A stretch of DNA of 64,000 nucleotides from Paenibacillus sp. FSL K6-3182 (GTDB taxonomy: Bacteria; Bacillota; Bacilli; Paenibacillales; Paenibacillaceae). Position numbers and translations under genes: made by a program. The stretch lies in NCBI RefSeq assembly GCF_037976325.1, contig NZ_CP150265.1, positions 5,141,501-5,205,500 on the forward strand, in the 5' to 3' direction. Shown here in pieces: positions 16,457 to 26,855 of this stretch. The notes beneath the pieces were generated by a model. That model was not told the DNA's origin. It did not search any database and worked only from the letters and a program-made list of their open reading frames with translations. How positions within the stretch are numbered: the stretch's first letter is position 1; the number at the start of each line of letters is the position of its first letter.

Positions 16457-19400
16457 TTAATTCTCATCCAGCTCCAAAATACGGAGCAGAATTGTAGTTA
16501 CTTCCGCTCTGGTTGCCACTGCATTGAAGTCAAACTTGCCGCCTTCCTTGCCCTGCATAATCCCCATTGCAGCTACTGCGCCAATCGCGCCTTTTGCCCA
16601 CTCTGGCAGTTTAGCTTGGTCAGTAAAGTTTGCTGCTTTGTCCTTTTGGTCTTCCAGCTTCAACGAACGAGCTATCATAACTGCAAGCTCAGCGCGCGTC
16701 AAACCGCTATTTGGACGCAGAGTTCCATCCGCATAGCCGCTTAAAATCCCCGCTGATACAGCCTGCTCAAGCGCTTCTTTTGCCCATGGAGCAATGTCAG
16801 CTTCATCATTAAAGGCATGCTGCTTTCCATCACTTTGTACAGTCAATGCACGGGATAACATCACTGCAAATTCCGCACGGGTTACCGCCGCATTTGGCTT
16901 GAAGGTTTGATCCTTGTAGCCAACTACAAAGCCTTTAGTCACTGCTTTACGAATCGCAGCTTCTGCCCAGTGTCCCGCAATATCCTTCAATTCAATCTGG
17001 TTCTCTTGATTTCCGCCGGTGTTGCTACCGTTGTTACCTCCGTTGTTGCCGCCGTTGTTGTTGTCAGGCGTGGTATCAACTACTGTAATCGTCAATACCT
17101 GCGGCTGTCCTGCGCTAAACTCAAACGTTAGCTTCGCAGTACCTTTTTGTAATTTCGCCAAGTAAGCCGTCGTAAACGTGATCTGATCACTATTCACAAC
17201 ATAATCAGTTCCAGCCTGCAGCTGTGTACTGCCGTTCTTAATGGCTGTCAGTGTATTCCCTTTAAGCTCCAGCTTTATTGCAATTGCTTGCTGCTTGCTA
17301 GGATTCAGATCAAATTCAGCAGCAGCTTTGCTGATTTCGCTATCCTGAACGATAGGTTTGATTTTGCTAAGAAGATCCGTCTTAACTTCGCCGTCTGCCA
17401 TAATCGTGACAAAGTTGCGAGCTATAGCGATATCGGCAGCTGATCCAGACGCGAGAGCCTTTGAAACGGCAGCGCTTGCCGATGCTTCAAGCATTTCATT
17501 GTATTTGCCTGCGCCTAACAGATATACATCTGTAAATGAACTTGAATTTTTTAATTGTCCACTTTCAACTTCAAAGGTGGATCTGGTGCTGTCTGATTCA
17601 CGCGAGCTGTCAGATTCATTGAGCATGATTGATATTCCGACTCTTCCGTTCGTGAGCTCCGATGCAGGATTATTATGAACGGTATTAAACGGAATCTTTA
17701 AATCGTAAATCGTCGTTTTCGTTTCTTCATCTCTCGTAATCTTTGCTGCGATATCAGTTATCGGAGCAGTCGGTGCATTGGCGCCTGTGGGACGAGTCCA
17801 AGCCCATATTACATCTTTGTTGTCATTGGTGAGCGCGAACCCCAATTCATTCCGCGTAGTACTGTTCGTTGCGGGATTGCGTAAATCAATGCCTAACTGC
17901 AAATTATCCTCTCTCCATATATTTCCTCCGGTTTGGCTATTGAAGTGCACGTCGTCTGTAACGACAATGTACGCGTATAAATTGCTGTCGTCCCATGCGA
18001 AACGCGATCCTACGCTGAGGTCTTGCGGACCATCCCACGTTCCCGAAGTGACATAATCTTTGGTGTCCATTACAAATGCCGGAGTTGCAGCACTCTTTGC
18101 CGGATTTTCTGCACCTGCAGAACTTACCTTTTCGGCGTATGCTGCGTCAAATTTTGCCGTATAGGTGTATGCTTTTCCGTCTTCGAGTTGAAGCTTGAAT
18201 GTGATCAGACCTGCAGCATAATACGGTAAATCTACGGTTACGGATTCGCCTGCCGCAAGCGCGTTAAATTTAATGGGAGTGAAATCTTTAGCATAAGCAG
18301 CCGGGGAAACAATTGTTAATGTTCCGGGTGCAGAGGCTCTTCCTCCGACATTATACTTAACGATGAATTGTTGTTTATCTCCCTTTTTGGTTAGGTTAAA
18401 TACAAACGGTTCCGCCAATAAATCTGAGCCGTAAATGCCGTACGGATTGCCCGCCGGGGTGCTGTTTCTCAAGCCGGATGCGTAATAATTGTTGCTAAGT
18501 TCTACCGATGTGCCGCTCTCGCGCAGCATGGCATACACATTATTATTCTGGCCGTTCTTGGACGGCTGGAAGTAAGAAGTGTATACATGTGCCTTACCGC
18601 CGTGGACATCAATACCCGGATTGTTGCCGGGCAGCTGAGTGAAGTTTGCTTGCTGTAAGCGAACGACACCGTTATTTACGATTGCTCCAGCTACGGTCGG
18701 GCTTCCCCAGAACGCGCTGTTGTACAGGACTAGTTCAGCGTCTTGGTGGATTTTCGCGGTATTAGCTGCATCTCCCATTCTGACATACGCTCTATTCGGC
18801 TCCGTCGTGATGTTCGTATTAACCAATTCCGAGTTGATCGCGATTATTTTGGTGTGTTCGTCAGCGTCTTCCACATAGAGAGCATAGGTGGTTCCATCCG
18901 AACCGTGACCAATCATCGTCATTTTTCCAGGGTATGCGAATTCGCCGTTCCCCAGGTCTCTTTTCAGGAAGTGTATGCCGTATACCGAACCGAAAACGAA
19001 ATTATTGAAAATCGTCTGGTCTTCCACATCGGCGAATTTGAGCGCACTCATGTATCTTTGTACGAATCCGTACAAATCGCCGGTAGGTGCCGAATATCCT
19101 TGGCCTCCCGGAAGTCTCAAAGCGTAATGCGGATTGAATTGCATATTTCTAATAAATCCGCCTTCGGCGCCTCCTCCGACCCAGATGCCTGCTCTGAGGA
19201 GCGTGCCGCCTAAATAGTCTACATAGTGACCATCTGTTTTATAGGAAGCCAGATCTATTCCTTTATCCCCAATTGGGATCGTTAAATTGATTGCATATAC
19301 ACCTGCGCCTTGTCCCTGTACCAAAAACGGAGTTTTTAGCGTTAGGTTAGGGTTGTCGAGATTGACGCTGGTTATATTCGTTTGCGCAATGTTAAGTCCT

Positions 19401-22400
19401 CTGAGCCCAGCGTTTGCCTTAAGCTGTATGAGGGAATTTCCGTTTTCTCCCTCAGCCCCGCCGGTGTACGCTGTAAAGATCGCCGTGCCGCCGCCTTGAG
19501 TATGATGCTGTACGTCCCATGTTCCTCTGAGTTCAACACCCTCGGGAACGATGACGGGATTATTCAGTCTATATCTTCCACCAGGTAAATAGATCGTGCC
19601 GCCGCCGTGATTAGCTTTAATATAGTCAAGAGCTTCCTGCAGCTTTGCAGATATATCCACGGTCGGCACGTTGCCGGTTAACGAGCGTGGAAAGTCAAGT
19701 CTAAGCACTGCGCTTGATGTTGGTCTCGGGTGTACGTCAATATCTGTTTTTACGTCTTTCGGAATTGGTTCAAACAGATAATCAACATCATTAACGATTT
19801 GTACAGCGGTGTTATTACCGTCAGCCTTAACGTCAAGTTCAAGGTTATCGATGTGAGCGGCAAGGTTAGCGCTCTCGATGTTAAGGTTATAACCTGAATT
19901 TACCGATTTGAATGTTCCGAAGTTTGCTCCGAGCTGTGCATGTTTGTCTGCCTGTTTAAAATTGCTCTGACTGACTAATGCGTTGCCTCGGCCCAGGAAG
20001 TTCAGCGCATAATTGTCATATTCGTCGAACGTACTATCCTCAAAGGATATCACTCCGCCTCTGGCGTTGCTTACAATCGGACCTTTGAATGCAACTCCGT
20101 TGAATTGAACAGAAGTGTCGAAACGTTCGTTGAAATATACTGCCGTGTCGCCTCCGAATTCCGAGTTCGAGAGCAGCAAGCCGAAACCATTAACGTTGTC
20201 AATGTATATCCCCGTTTGGCTGTCTTCGATTTTCAATCCGTAGAACTGCGCGTTCGGTGCTTCGTCGCCGCCAGGTTCTCTTCCGATCCACATCCCCGTC
20301 TTATACCCGGAAATATTCAATCCCGAGACATATTCCCAATCTGATCGGTGCATCATGAATCCGGTAGCGTTCGCTCTTGTGTACGCTCTCGCGTCCGAAA
20401 GAGACGGTGCGCCGTCAAGACCTGAATTCGCCCAGTATTTCGGGTCAATATCAACGTTCTCGATACGCCCGATATCTGTACAGGTGTGAACCACGATGCC
20501 CTTGTAGAGAGCCGTCATATTGCTGTTCACAACATAATGCATTTCGCTCGGCAGGGAAATGAATCCTCCCCAAGCGTTTACAAGAGTTACGTTATCAAGC
20601 GTCACGCTGTTTCCGGTTCTCTGATAGAACGTCCACGGATACGGAATTCCTTTTATGTCCTCAAATTCCCCTGTCTTCTGACCATCTGCGTTCCTCTTTT
20701 CAACAGTGGTTGTAGCATTAATATCTTGATTCGGATACCATACGGAAATGTTTGTTACACCTGTGCCTTGTTCCATGTCTATGAATCTATCGGACACGTT
20801 AGCTACTTTTTTGCCGCCTGTCTGATTTTCTCTCTCGTCAGAGTCAACATACGTGTCATAATTGGCTGAATTATGTCCGGCATAGACTGCGAGAATGGTT
20901 CCGTCGATTTTACCATCGTAATCGTCCGCATCCGGATTATCCCATTCGCCACGGAGCTGTACGCCTGCCCGCAAATTTAAAACCTGTTTATATTCATAGG
21001 TTGTACTGCCTGTCGTGCTTTGAACGCTTATTGTGCCGGTAGTTTCCGTATGGAACGCAAAGGTTCCCGCCGGAATATAGACTACGCCGCCGCCGTCATT
21101 ATAAGCCGCATCAATCGCCGCTTGGAAAGCCTCTCTGTTATCGAAATTAACTAAGCCTTCCGCTTCTGCCATCTCTACTGTTTTCGCACCAAAAGCGAGT
21201 ACGTTAAAGTCCGATATCGCCCAATCTTTCGCGTCGTATTCCTGAACGATTGCCGCTCTCATGTGTTTTGCGTAATCATATCGACCCGGAACTGTAAGCA
21301 CAAAGGTTTTAGTCTGGGTTACAGGAGCAGCTACCGGACCTCTTTTTACCGTCGCCGTAAGCGTTACCTCGCCTCCGCCGTCCGAACGGTTTGTCGGTAT
21401 CACGCCTGCAGTGGTTATAAGGGTAGCAGCGGATGTCGTCCATGTAATATCCGTCATATTTTCACCCATGGACGGAAGAACTAAGTTCGTTGTCACATTA
21501 GTCTCAGAAGCATTCACGCCTTTGATTAAATCCCATGTCAGTTTATTCAGCATATCGTTTACCGCTTCCTCGTCGGTTCCGGTCCCTGTTCCGCGAACGA
21601 CGATATTAAATGTTTTAACAACAGGTGTTGCCGTTCCTTTGCTTACTGTCGCCGTGAGTGTTACGGATGTATTCACTCCTTGACGAACTACTGCGCCAGT
21701 GTTGCTGTTGATCACCGTGTTATTGGTAGATGCCCACACAATGCTCGTACTCGCTGAACCCGCCTTAGCAAGATTCAAATTGGTTTCAACCAGATCCTGT
21801 CTGGTATTCGTACCCTTGATCGCGTCCCATGTCAGCGCGTCCGAAACAAGTTTTACCGCTTCTTCATCCGTTGGAGGAATTTCGGTTAGTCGTATGCTCT
21901 GTATGATTGCTCCGGCTGCACCGATCCGGAAGTGCGCACCTTGATTTTGTGCTCCTATCGCAAAATTAGCTCCGTTAAGCACACCCTTTGAAGTCACCCA
22001 AGCGTTTCCGCTTCCTGTCGCCGGAAGGCTCGCTGATCTATACGCTTCAAATCCAGAGAAACTGCCGGGATATATGGTGTTATACTGTAACGAAATACCG
22101 CCCGCTGCGCTCGGTCTCCAGTATGTGACCGCTAATTCAACCTTGTTTGCTTGCTTAAGCTTAAGGTCGTCTACAATGACGTACATAAAGTTGCCGATCT
22201 TCACAGCATCTACGCCGCTTTGAGTGACTACATCCACTGCGGTGCCGCCGTCTCCGATAAGGCTGACGCCTATGCCGTTGCCTTGTAGTCCTTTGTACGG
22301 CCCGGCCGGATCTCCACCGTCGCCGAAACCGCTTCCAATGGTATCAACGGCATCAAATGATTCAGGATCATTGAAGTCAATGAACACTTCAGCAAGTTCG

Positions 22401-24655
22401 TTAGTCGTACTGGCTACTGTCAAATTGAACATTTTATGAACAGGTGCTGCATTACCTTTGGTTATTTTTGCCGTAAGGGTTACGGCTTTTCCTACGTCAG
22501 GGTCGCGAGTTACACTGCCAGTTGCGGTATTTATGATATCTGCAGGTTCAGCCGACCATTCTATAGCCGTATCGTTCGCACCCGTTGTCTTAAGAGTCAA
22601 CCCCGTTCTTACTTCGGATTGAATAACATTCGAATTCCTAATCGTGTCCCATGTCAGCTTATTTGCTGCGTCCGATATTGCTTGATTGTCGTCAAGATGC
22701 TCCACTTTAACTCTTGTATGCGTTCCGTCGAAAGGATATTGCGTATTTTGAGCTGTGCGTGCGAATGTATAATAGATGTTGCCTGTTGGTTTTGTAAATG
22801 AAGCAGTATAAACGCCTGTACCCAGAGTACCCGTCGTCCAATCGCCGACCGCAGGAGCGTTACCAGTGGTGTTGATTGCAAACTGCACAGCCTGACCGTT
22901 TGTTGGCGCTTCTGAAGATAACGTAACGTTGCCAGTTGACTCAACAGCTGTGGGAATTGGTTTCGGCGAATCCACGGTATTCTGAAAACGCGGGTTCTTG
23001 ATATAGATGTCGCCTTGAGGCACGGATGACCATTGCATTTGCAATCTCCCCGCCTGTACCGTGTCCAAATGAACGGGATTGAAACCATTCGGAGAATTGG
23101 CTGCTGATAATTGCGCATAAACTGTAATCCATTCATTAACCTTTCCATTTTTGATTTCGTTAACATTAAGATTAAGACGCGAATTGGTGTCAAGATTGTT
23201 ACCGCCACTTGCCATGGCGATCCAGTTATTGCCGCTGAGCTTTAAAAGGTCCGAATGTGTAACATACATATCAAAAACAAAATATTGATTTGCATAAGCT
23301 GATAAATCCTGATTGCCGCTGCTGGTAACAAAGCGGGCATCCCAAAGCCGTTCAACGCCGGCGCCTATTTTTCCAGCGCCCAGCTTAACCGCGTTATTTC
23401 CGTCCGGCGCAATAGCGCTGCTTGTTCCCTCTTCTATATTAGGGAAATACGTCGCAGCCCGGGCGTTGACCTCCGCCGGCACAGCTCTCACCGTCAAGGT
23501 AAAAGTTTGTGTAGCGCTTGCATTACCCTTGGTTATTGTCGCCGTGAGTACTACGGTTTTGTCTACTTCTCTATTCAATAAACGATTTACGCTTCCGGTG
23601 CTGCTTATTGCCGCATTGTCCGAAGACCATGCTACGTTAGTTGTTCCTATTGCTGTCGGAAGGCTAAGTTGTGATTTTACATCGTTATTCGAAGTATTAC
23701 TGCCTTTAATCGCATCCCATGTCAGAGACGCCGCCGCCTCATTAACCAATGTTTGTTCGTCAATAGACGTTACCGTAATTCTTGAAGATGCGCCGATGAA
23801 GTTGTAACTGTTGTCTGCTTTCGCGCGCGCGAATACATAATAAGTCTGCGCTGAAGGCAATGTGGCAAATTGATGAGAATAAACATTACCGTTTTTACTT
23901 CCATCCACCCAGCCGGCTGCAGGAGCGATCCCATCTTCGCTTATTGCGAATTCCACTGCTTGCCCGCTAGCCGGTGCGTTCGCAGTTACTGTTTTTGTTG
24001 CTACATCAAGTGCGGGAGCCGTTGACGGTGAAACCGGTACGCCTAGCGTACTTTTCTGGAAACGCGGGTTTTTTATGAAAACGTCAGTGCTAGGAACATT
24101 AGTGTCCCATTGCAGATGCATGGCCAGTCTGGTTACTTTGTCTAACCAGGCGTCATTGAAATTCCCGGCTACGGCACTTGACGTCGATAACTTCGTATAG
24201 ACCGTCGCCCATGTGCCCACTGCAGCATTTGTGACGCCGCTTAAATCAAGCTGGAGACGAGAATCGGCGTTGAACTTATCCGCAGCGGGATTACTGTCGC
24301 TTACGATGACGAGCCAGTTATTGCCTAGCATATTTTTAAAGCTCGCATTTGGAATATACATCTCGAAAACGAAGTATCCGTCCTTGTAAGCGGATACATC
24401 TTTTAGAGGCGCCACGCTCGGCGTGAAGAGGTTATCCCAAGGCCCCCCGCCCTTTAAGGTTCCGGTGTTTAAACTCCACGCTTTCTGTCCGTCCGGCGCA
24501 TCGGCGTTTGTCGCCGTATTACCATCTGCACCTGCATTTACGGTCAAAAGAGATACGTCATCTCCCCACGCCGCGCTGACTGCCATAAGCGGAGAAAACA
24601 AAGTAAATAGCATCGCTGTCACAAGTAAAGATGCTAATAATCGTCTTTTTTTCAT
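16457..24655 (-). CDS. giant secreted SLH-anchored parallel beta-helix protein, likely polysaccharide-active
   Basis: A 2732-residue surface protein. Order, by approximate residues: signal peptide 1-30 (MKKRRLLASLLVTAMLF... AVSA); beta-sandwich module A 31-210 with linker domain; Ig-like aBig repeat 305-395; a second copy of module A and linker; second aBig; a third sandwich module; two more aBig repeats with the signature LTWDAIKG/LTWDLIKG; two right-handed beta-helix pectate-lyase-3-like regions from about 1150 to 2130, each opening with a GGGVVYIPAGT or GGGTIYLPGGRY motif; a CBM9-like sugar-binding domain (WDGPQDLSVGSRFAWDDSNLYAYI); an X2-like domain; an Asn/Gly-rich linker; three SLH domains that bind secondary wall polymer. 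ATG 24655 follows GGAGG. It is convergent with the AraC/GH127 locus, fitting plant glycan attack. The exact enzyme activity is unknown. Confidence 0.9.
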   Translation of the reverse strand: MKKRRLLASLLVTAMLFTLFSPLMAVSAAWGDDVSLLTVNAGADGNTATNADAPDGQKAWSLNTGTLKGGGPWDNLFTPSVAPLKDVSAYKDGYFVFEMYIPNASFKNMLGNNWLVIVSDSNPAADKFNADSRLQLDLSGVTNAAVGTWATVYTKLSTSSAVAGNFNDAWLDKVTRLAMHLQWDTNVPSTDVFIKNPRFQKSTLGVPVSPSTAPALDVATKTVTANAPASGQAVEFAISEDGIAPAAGWVDGSKNGNVYSHQFATLPSAQTYYVFARAKADNSYNFIGASSRITVTSIDEQTLVNEAAASLTWDAIKGSNTSNNDVKSQLSLPTAIGTTNVAWSSDNAAISSTGSVNRLLNREVDKTVVLTATITKGNASATQTFTLTVRAVPAEVNARAATYFPNIEEGTSSAIAPDGNNAVKLGAGKIGAGVERLWDARFVTSSGNQDLSAYANQYFVFDMYVTHSDLLKLSGNNWIAMASGGNNLDTNSRLNLNVNEIKNGKVNEWITVYAQLSAANSPNGFNPVHLDTVQAGRLQMQWSSVPQGDIYIKNPRFQNTVDSPKPIPTAVESTGNVTLSSEAPTNGQAVQFAINTTGNAPAVGDWTTGTLGTGVYTASFTKPTGNIYYTFARTAQNTQYPFDGTHTRVKVEHLDDNQAISDAANKLTWDTIRNSNVIQSEVRTGLTLKTTGANDTAIEWSAEPADIINTATGSVTRDPDVGKAVTLTAKITKGNAAPVHKMFNLTVASTTNELAEVFIDFNDPESFDAVDTIGSGFGDGGDPAGPYKGLQGNGIGVSLIGDGGTAVDVVTQSGVDAVKIGNFMYVIVDDLKLKQANKVELAVTYWRPSAAGGISLQYNTIYPGSFSGFEAYRSASLPATGSGNAWVTSKGVLNGANFAIGAQNQGAHFRIGAAGAIIQSIRLTEIPPTDEEAVKLVSDALTWDAIKGTNTRQDLVETNLNLAKAGSASTSIVWASTNNTVINSNTGAVVRQGVNTSVTLTATVSKGTATPVVKTFNIVVRGTGTGTDEEAVNDMLNKLTWDLIKGVNASETNVTTNLVLPSMGENMTDITWTTSAATLITTAGVIPTNRSDGGGEVTLTATVKRGPVAAPVTQTKTFVLTVPGRYDYAKHMRAAIVQEYDAKDWAISDFNVLAFGAKTVEMAEAEGLVNFDNREAFQAAIDAAYNDGGGVVYIPAGTFAFHTETTGTISVQSTTGSTTYEYKQVLNLRAGVQLRGEWDNPDADDYDGKIDGTILAVYAGHNSANYDTYVDSDERENQTGGKKVANVSDRFIDMEQGTGVTNISVWYPNQDINATTTVEKRNADGQKTGEFEDIKGIPYPWTFYQRTGNSVTLDNVTLVNAWGGFISLPSEMHYVVNSNMTALYKGIVVHTCTDIGRIENVDIDPKYWANSGLDGAPSLSDARAYTRANATGFMMHRSDWEYVSGLNISGYKTGMWIGREPGGDEAPNAQFYGLKIEDSQTGIYIDNVNGFGLLLSNSEFGGDTAVYFNERFDTSVQFNGVAFKGPIVSNARGGVISFEDSTFDEYDNYALNFLGRGNALVSQSNFKQADKHAQLGANFGTFKSVNSGYNLNIESANLAAHIDNLELDVKADGNNTAVQIVNDVDYLFEPIPKDVKTDIDVHPRPTSSAVLRLDFPRSLTGNVPTVDISAKLQEALDYIKANHGGGTIYLPGGRYRLNNPVIVPEGVELRGTWDVQHHTQGGGTAIFTAYTGGAEGENGNSLIQLKANAGLRGLNIAQTNITSVNLDNPNLTLKTPFLVQGQGAGVYAINLTIPIGDKGIDLASYKTDGHYVDYLGGTLLRAGIWVGGGAEGGFIRNMQFNPHYALRLPGGQGYSAPTGDLYGFVQRYMSALKFADVEDQTIFNNFVFGSVYGIHFLKRDLGNGEFAYPGKMTMIGHGSDGTTYALYVEDADEHTKIIAINSELVNTNITTEPNRAYVRMGDAANTAKIHQDAELVLYNSAFWGSPTVAGAIVNNGVVRLQQANFTQLPGNNPGIDVHGGKAHVYTSYFQPSKNGQNNNVYAMLRESGTSVELSNNYYASGLRNSTPAGNPYGIYGSDLLAEPFVFNLTKKGDKQQFIVKYNVGGRASAPGTLTIVSPAAYAKDFTPIKFNALAAGESVTVDLPYYAAGLITFKLQLEDGKAYTYTAKFDAAYAEKVSSAGAENPAKSAATPAFVMDTKDYVTSGTWDGPQDLSVGSRFAWDDSNLYAYIVVTDDVHFNSQTGGNIWREDNLQLGIDLRNPATNSTTRNELGFALTNDNKDVIWAWTRPTGANAPTAPITDIAAKITRDEETKTTIYDLKIPFNTVHNNPASELTNGRVGISIMLNESDSSRESDSTRSTFEVESGQLKNSSSFTDVYLLGAGKYNEMLEASASAAVSKALASGSAADIAIARNFVTIMADGEVKTDLLSKIKPIVQDSEISKAAAEFDLNPSKQQAIAIKLELKGNTLTAIKNGSTQLQAGTDYVVNSDQITFTTAYLAKLQKGTAKLTFEFSAGQPQVLTITVVDTTPDNNNGGNNGGNNGSNTGGNQENQIELKDIAGHWAEAAIRKAVTKGFVVGYKDQTFKPNAAVTRAEFAVMLSRALTVQSDGKQHAFNDEADIAPWAKEALEQAVSAGILSGYADGTLRPNSGLTRAELAVMIARSLKLEDQKDKAANFTDQAKLPEWAKGAIGAVAAMGIMQGKEGGKFDFNAVATRAEVTTILLRILELDEN

Positions 24656-24661
24656 TCTCAA

Positions 24662-25190
24662 ATTTCCTCCATATATCCTATTTTTTGGTTTTGAAGAGAT
24701 CCCTTAACTCTTTAAAACTTCTCCACTTAAATCCTAAATTCAAAACTTTCTATGATTTTATGTAGTGCACAAAAAAAGTGATCCTTTACACCCGATATGA
24801 ACCCCTCATGTGTGGCCTGACAACACTTTCCCGCTTTTATGCTAGCTGCCGCATCACCTCTACTATTCCATATGTCCAGTCTTGTAAATGCGCACCCGTC
24901 CTCAACTGACCGATGTTAGCGTTTTCACGAGATCAAAAAAATAACAAGATTCAAAGAGCGATAAGCGTACGTGCGAATAACGTAATCTCACTACTTCTTT
25001 TAACCCTGTAATAAGTTCCCGGAACACGATTTGTATATTGGGGACTTATCTTATCATACGAGTGTTGCAATAAAGTTCCAATGAGGTAGTCTTATCCTTT
25101 ACGGGGGCAATATTAATTTAAGTAGATTGAATTCAATCTTGATTCCAATCCTAAATTTCAATTCCTCCTGTAATCTTCTGAAGCAAATAA
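24662..25190. other. upstream region of the giant SLH gene
   Basis: About 530 AT-rich bases that must carry the promoter of the SLH gene. I see no open frame with a ribosome binding site, no tRNA and no strong operator. The short inverted stretch near 25011-25050 is weak. Confidence 0.4.
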
Positions 25191-25202
25191 GCTTCACCAA
25201 AA

Positions 25203-25226
25203 AAACCACTTCAGATGAAGTGGTTT
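25203..25226 (-). terminator. hairpin terminator after tRNA-Ala relic
   Basis: aaaccacttcagatgaagtggttt, a 10-bp stem with A/T tracts on both sides. It follows the tRNA-Ala relic at 25239-25321 on the minus strand and matches the hairpins at 8217-8240 and within 1837-1886. Confidence 0.7.
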
Positions 25227-25238
25227 GAATTAATTTTT

Positions 25239-25321
25239 TGGAGGAGCCTAGGGGGATTCTCACCGCTGACCTCATATCTGCCAGTGATATGCTCTCTCAT
25301 GTGGGGCTATTACACTACCCC
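25239..25321 (-). pseudogene. near full-length tRNA-Ala(GGC) pseudogene
   Basis: The minus strand starts GGGGTAGTGTAATAGC, continues GAGAGAGCATATCACTGGCAG, GATATGAGGTCAGCGG, and ends GGCTCCTCCA. This follows the intact tRNA-Ala(GGC) at 40280-40356 through D-arm, anticodon loop CTGGCAG and variable loop AGGTCA. The T-arm is damaged and CCA is preceded by a changed acceptor. CATATC/GATATG still forms a perfect 6-bp stem around the anticodon region, though in a shifted register. Followed by a terminator. Confidence 0.65.
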
Positions 25322-25383
25322 AATTTATCTAGCATTCGACGGGTAGGCGTTCCATTCATTCACGATATACACGCATCAACTCA

Positions 25384-26076
25384 TTAAGGCTCCACCGATT
25401 CGGCTACCTTCATCGCCTCGTCGCCCGAAATCGGACCGGACACGCCATACTGAATGCCGTCAACCACCCAGAACAGCTCTGTGAACTCGGCTTGCTCGAA
25501 AATCAAGCCGTCCGCTCCACCCACTTTGGTCTGTGTGAACAGGTCCGTCGGGAACGCCGCCGGCATGCGGCTCGCGCTGAACGTCACCGTCTTATCACCC
25601 GAACCGTATGTGAAGTTTAAATCTCTGAGCGGTTGGTCCTTCATTCCCACGCCGACGATCTCAGCCAGCTTGAAGCCTTCCGGGGCGACTTGAGGCACAA
25701 GCACACTGGAACCGAAAGCTGCTTTCGCTGCCTCCGCCGTTCCTAATGGAGTTGTAATCAATTGGGACAACTCCGAACCTGTGGCTCCTCCGTTTCCTGG
25801 CGGCACGATTTCCGACGAATTATCCGTTGGCGTCGGGACTGCGGCGGGCTCTTGCAGCATCGGCAATCCCGCCACTATGACGACTGCCGCGACCAGCGCT
25901 GCCGCTCCTGCAAGCCAGGCTTTCGGAAGAACGAATCGGCGGCGGCCTCTCGCTTCCGCGGCGGCTTGTTTCCTGATCTTCTGTTTAACGCTATCGCTCA
26001 ATTCCATTTTAGAAAACAACATATCATCCGACTCCTTTTGCAAATGTTGACGTAAATTACGCTCCATGTCCGTCAT
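25384..26076 (-). CDS. anti-sigma factor with DUF4367-like extracellular domain
   Basis: A 230-residue single-pass membrane protein encoded directly after an ECF sigma gene, overlapping its end by about 20 bases. The N-terminal cytoplasmic part (residues 1-48) is charged. One transmembrane segment follows, WLAGAAALVAAVVIVAGLP (about residues 54-72), then a Pro/Gly-rich linker and an extracellular domain with VPQVAPEGFKLAEIVGVG, which resembles DUF4367. The role as sigma inhibitor is inferred from gene order and topology; I see no clear zinc-binding HxxxCxxC motif, so it would be a non-ZAS type. Confidence 0.82.
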   Translation of the reverse strand: MTDMERNLRQHLQKESDDMLFSKMELSDSVKQKIRKQAAAEARGRRRFVLPKAWLAGAAALVAAVVIVAGLPMLQEPAAVPTPTDNSSEIVPPGNGGATGSELSQLITTPLGTAEAAKAAFGSSVLVPQVAPEGFKLAEIVGVGMKDQPLRDLNFTYGSGDKTVTFSASRMPAAFPTDLFTQTKVGGADGLIFEQAEFTELFWVVDGIQYGVSGPISGDEAMKVAESVEP

Positions 26077-26617
26077 CGGTTGTCTCCTCCTTGCGCATTT
26101 CCCGAGCCAACGCCTCGCGCGCCCGGTGCAGTCTGTTTCTCACGGTACCCTCGGGCGACGACGTCGCTTTCGCAATTTCCCGTGTGTCCAAGTCCAGATA
26201 ATAATATAAATACAAAGCCTCCTGATACGGCAGAGGCAGACGCAGCATATGCCGCAAAATCTCGCTTTTCTGCAATCTTTTAAGCGCTTCTTCTTCTACG
26301 TTGAATATCCGTCCCCGCTCCATCAGGCTGGGATCGGTCGGCTGTTCCGTAAACATCCGTACGCCCATCTTGTCCCGGCAAACGTTGATAGCGATCGTCG
26401 TCAACCAGGTTTTAACCGCGCTATCTCCACGAAACGAGTTCCAGTTGCGATAAGCGCGAAGAAATACCTCCTGACTGATATCCTCGGCAAAATGCCGATC
26501 CCCGGTATAAAAATAAGCGGTGCGCATGATCGTCGAGCCAAAGCTTTCCATCAGCTGCTCTAGAGCTTGAGTGGGATCTTTCGGGAAATTTCCCTTGTTA
26601 TTCGAGCCGGCCGGCAT
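26057..26617 (-). CDS. ECF-type RNA polymerase sigma factor
   Basis: A 186-residue sigma-70 family protein of the extracytoplasmic function group. Region 2 is YFYTGDRHFAEDISQEVFLRAYRNWNSFRGDSAVKTWL (about residues 34-71). Region 4 is LPLPYQEALYLYYYLDLDTREIAKATSSPEGTVRNRLHRAREAL (about residues 125-168). The start at ATG 26617 follows GGAGGTGA; a GTG lies immediately before it. It is co-transcribed with the anti-sigma gene. I could not find a convincing AAC-type autoregulated promoter upstream. Confidence 0.9.
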   Translation of the reverse strand: MPAGSNNKGNFPKDPTQALEQLMESFGSTIMRTAYFYTGDRHFAEDISQEVFLRAYRNWNSFRGDSAVKTWLTTIAINVCRDKMGVRMFTEQPTDPSLMERGRIFNVEEEALKRLQKSEILRHMLRLPLPYQEALYLYYYLDLDTREIAKATSSPEGTVRNRLHRAREALAREMRKEETTDDGHGA

Positions 26618-26757
26618 CACTGAATCATCACCTCCACCTATTAGACGGCCTGAGCGCATTTTTCGCTGCACTTCGCTTTAAATCTGACAGTCCAATAAAG
26701 ATTTCGCGAATTTGAGCTTAATTCCCCATACTCCTTCTTGCTTGAATTTATAACGAT

Positions 26758-26797
26758 AAAAGCCACATGTACAGTATGCCTGTTGATGCGGCTTTTC
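26758..26797. terminator. hairpin with A/T tracts
   Basis: aaaagccacat...atgcggctttt forms a long stem with one mismatch around an 18-base loop. On the minus strand it lies downstream of the tRNA-Ala relic at 26856-26900. No protein gene ends at it. Confidence 0.5.
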
Positions 26798-26855
26798 GAC
26801 TTCATCTTTGGTTTAAAAGATCCCCAATATCCTTTTTATACTAACACTATTTTCT

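Noticed and set aside
22654..23208. A 184-codon open frame on the minus strand within the giant SLH gene
   Set aside because: It overlaps the SLH gene in another phase and has no domain resemblance or ribosome binding site; the SLH frame here encodes recognisable aBig and sandwich modules.
25384..26617. Zinc-binding anti-sigma (HxxxCxxC) for the ECF sigma partner
   Set aside because: No such motif exists in the anti-sigma candidate; it was kept as a non-zinc anti-sigma only on topology and gene order.
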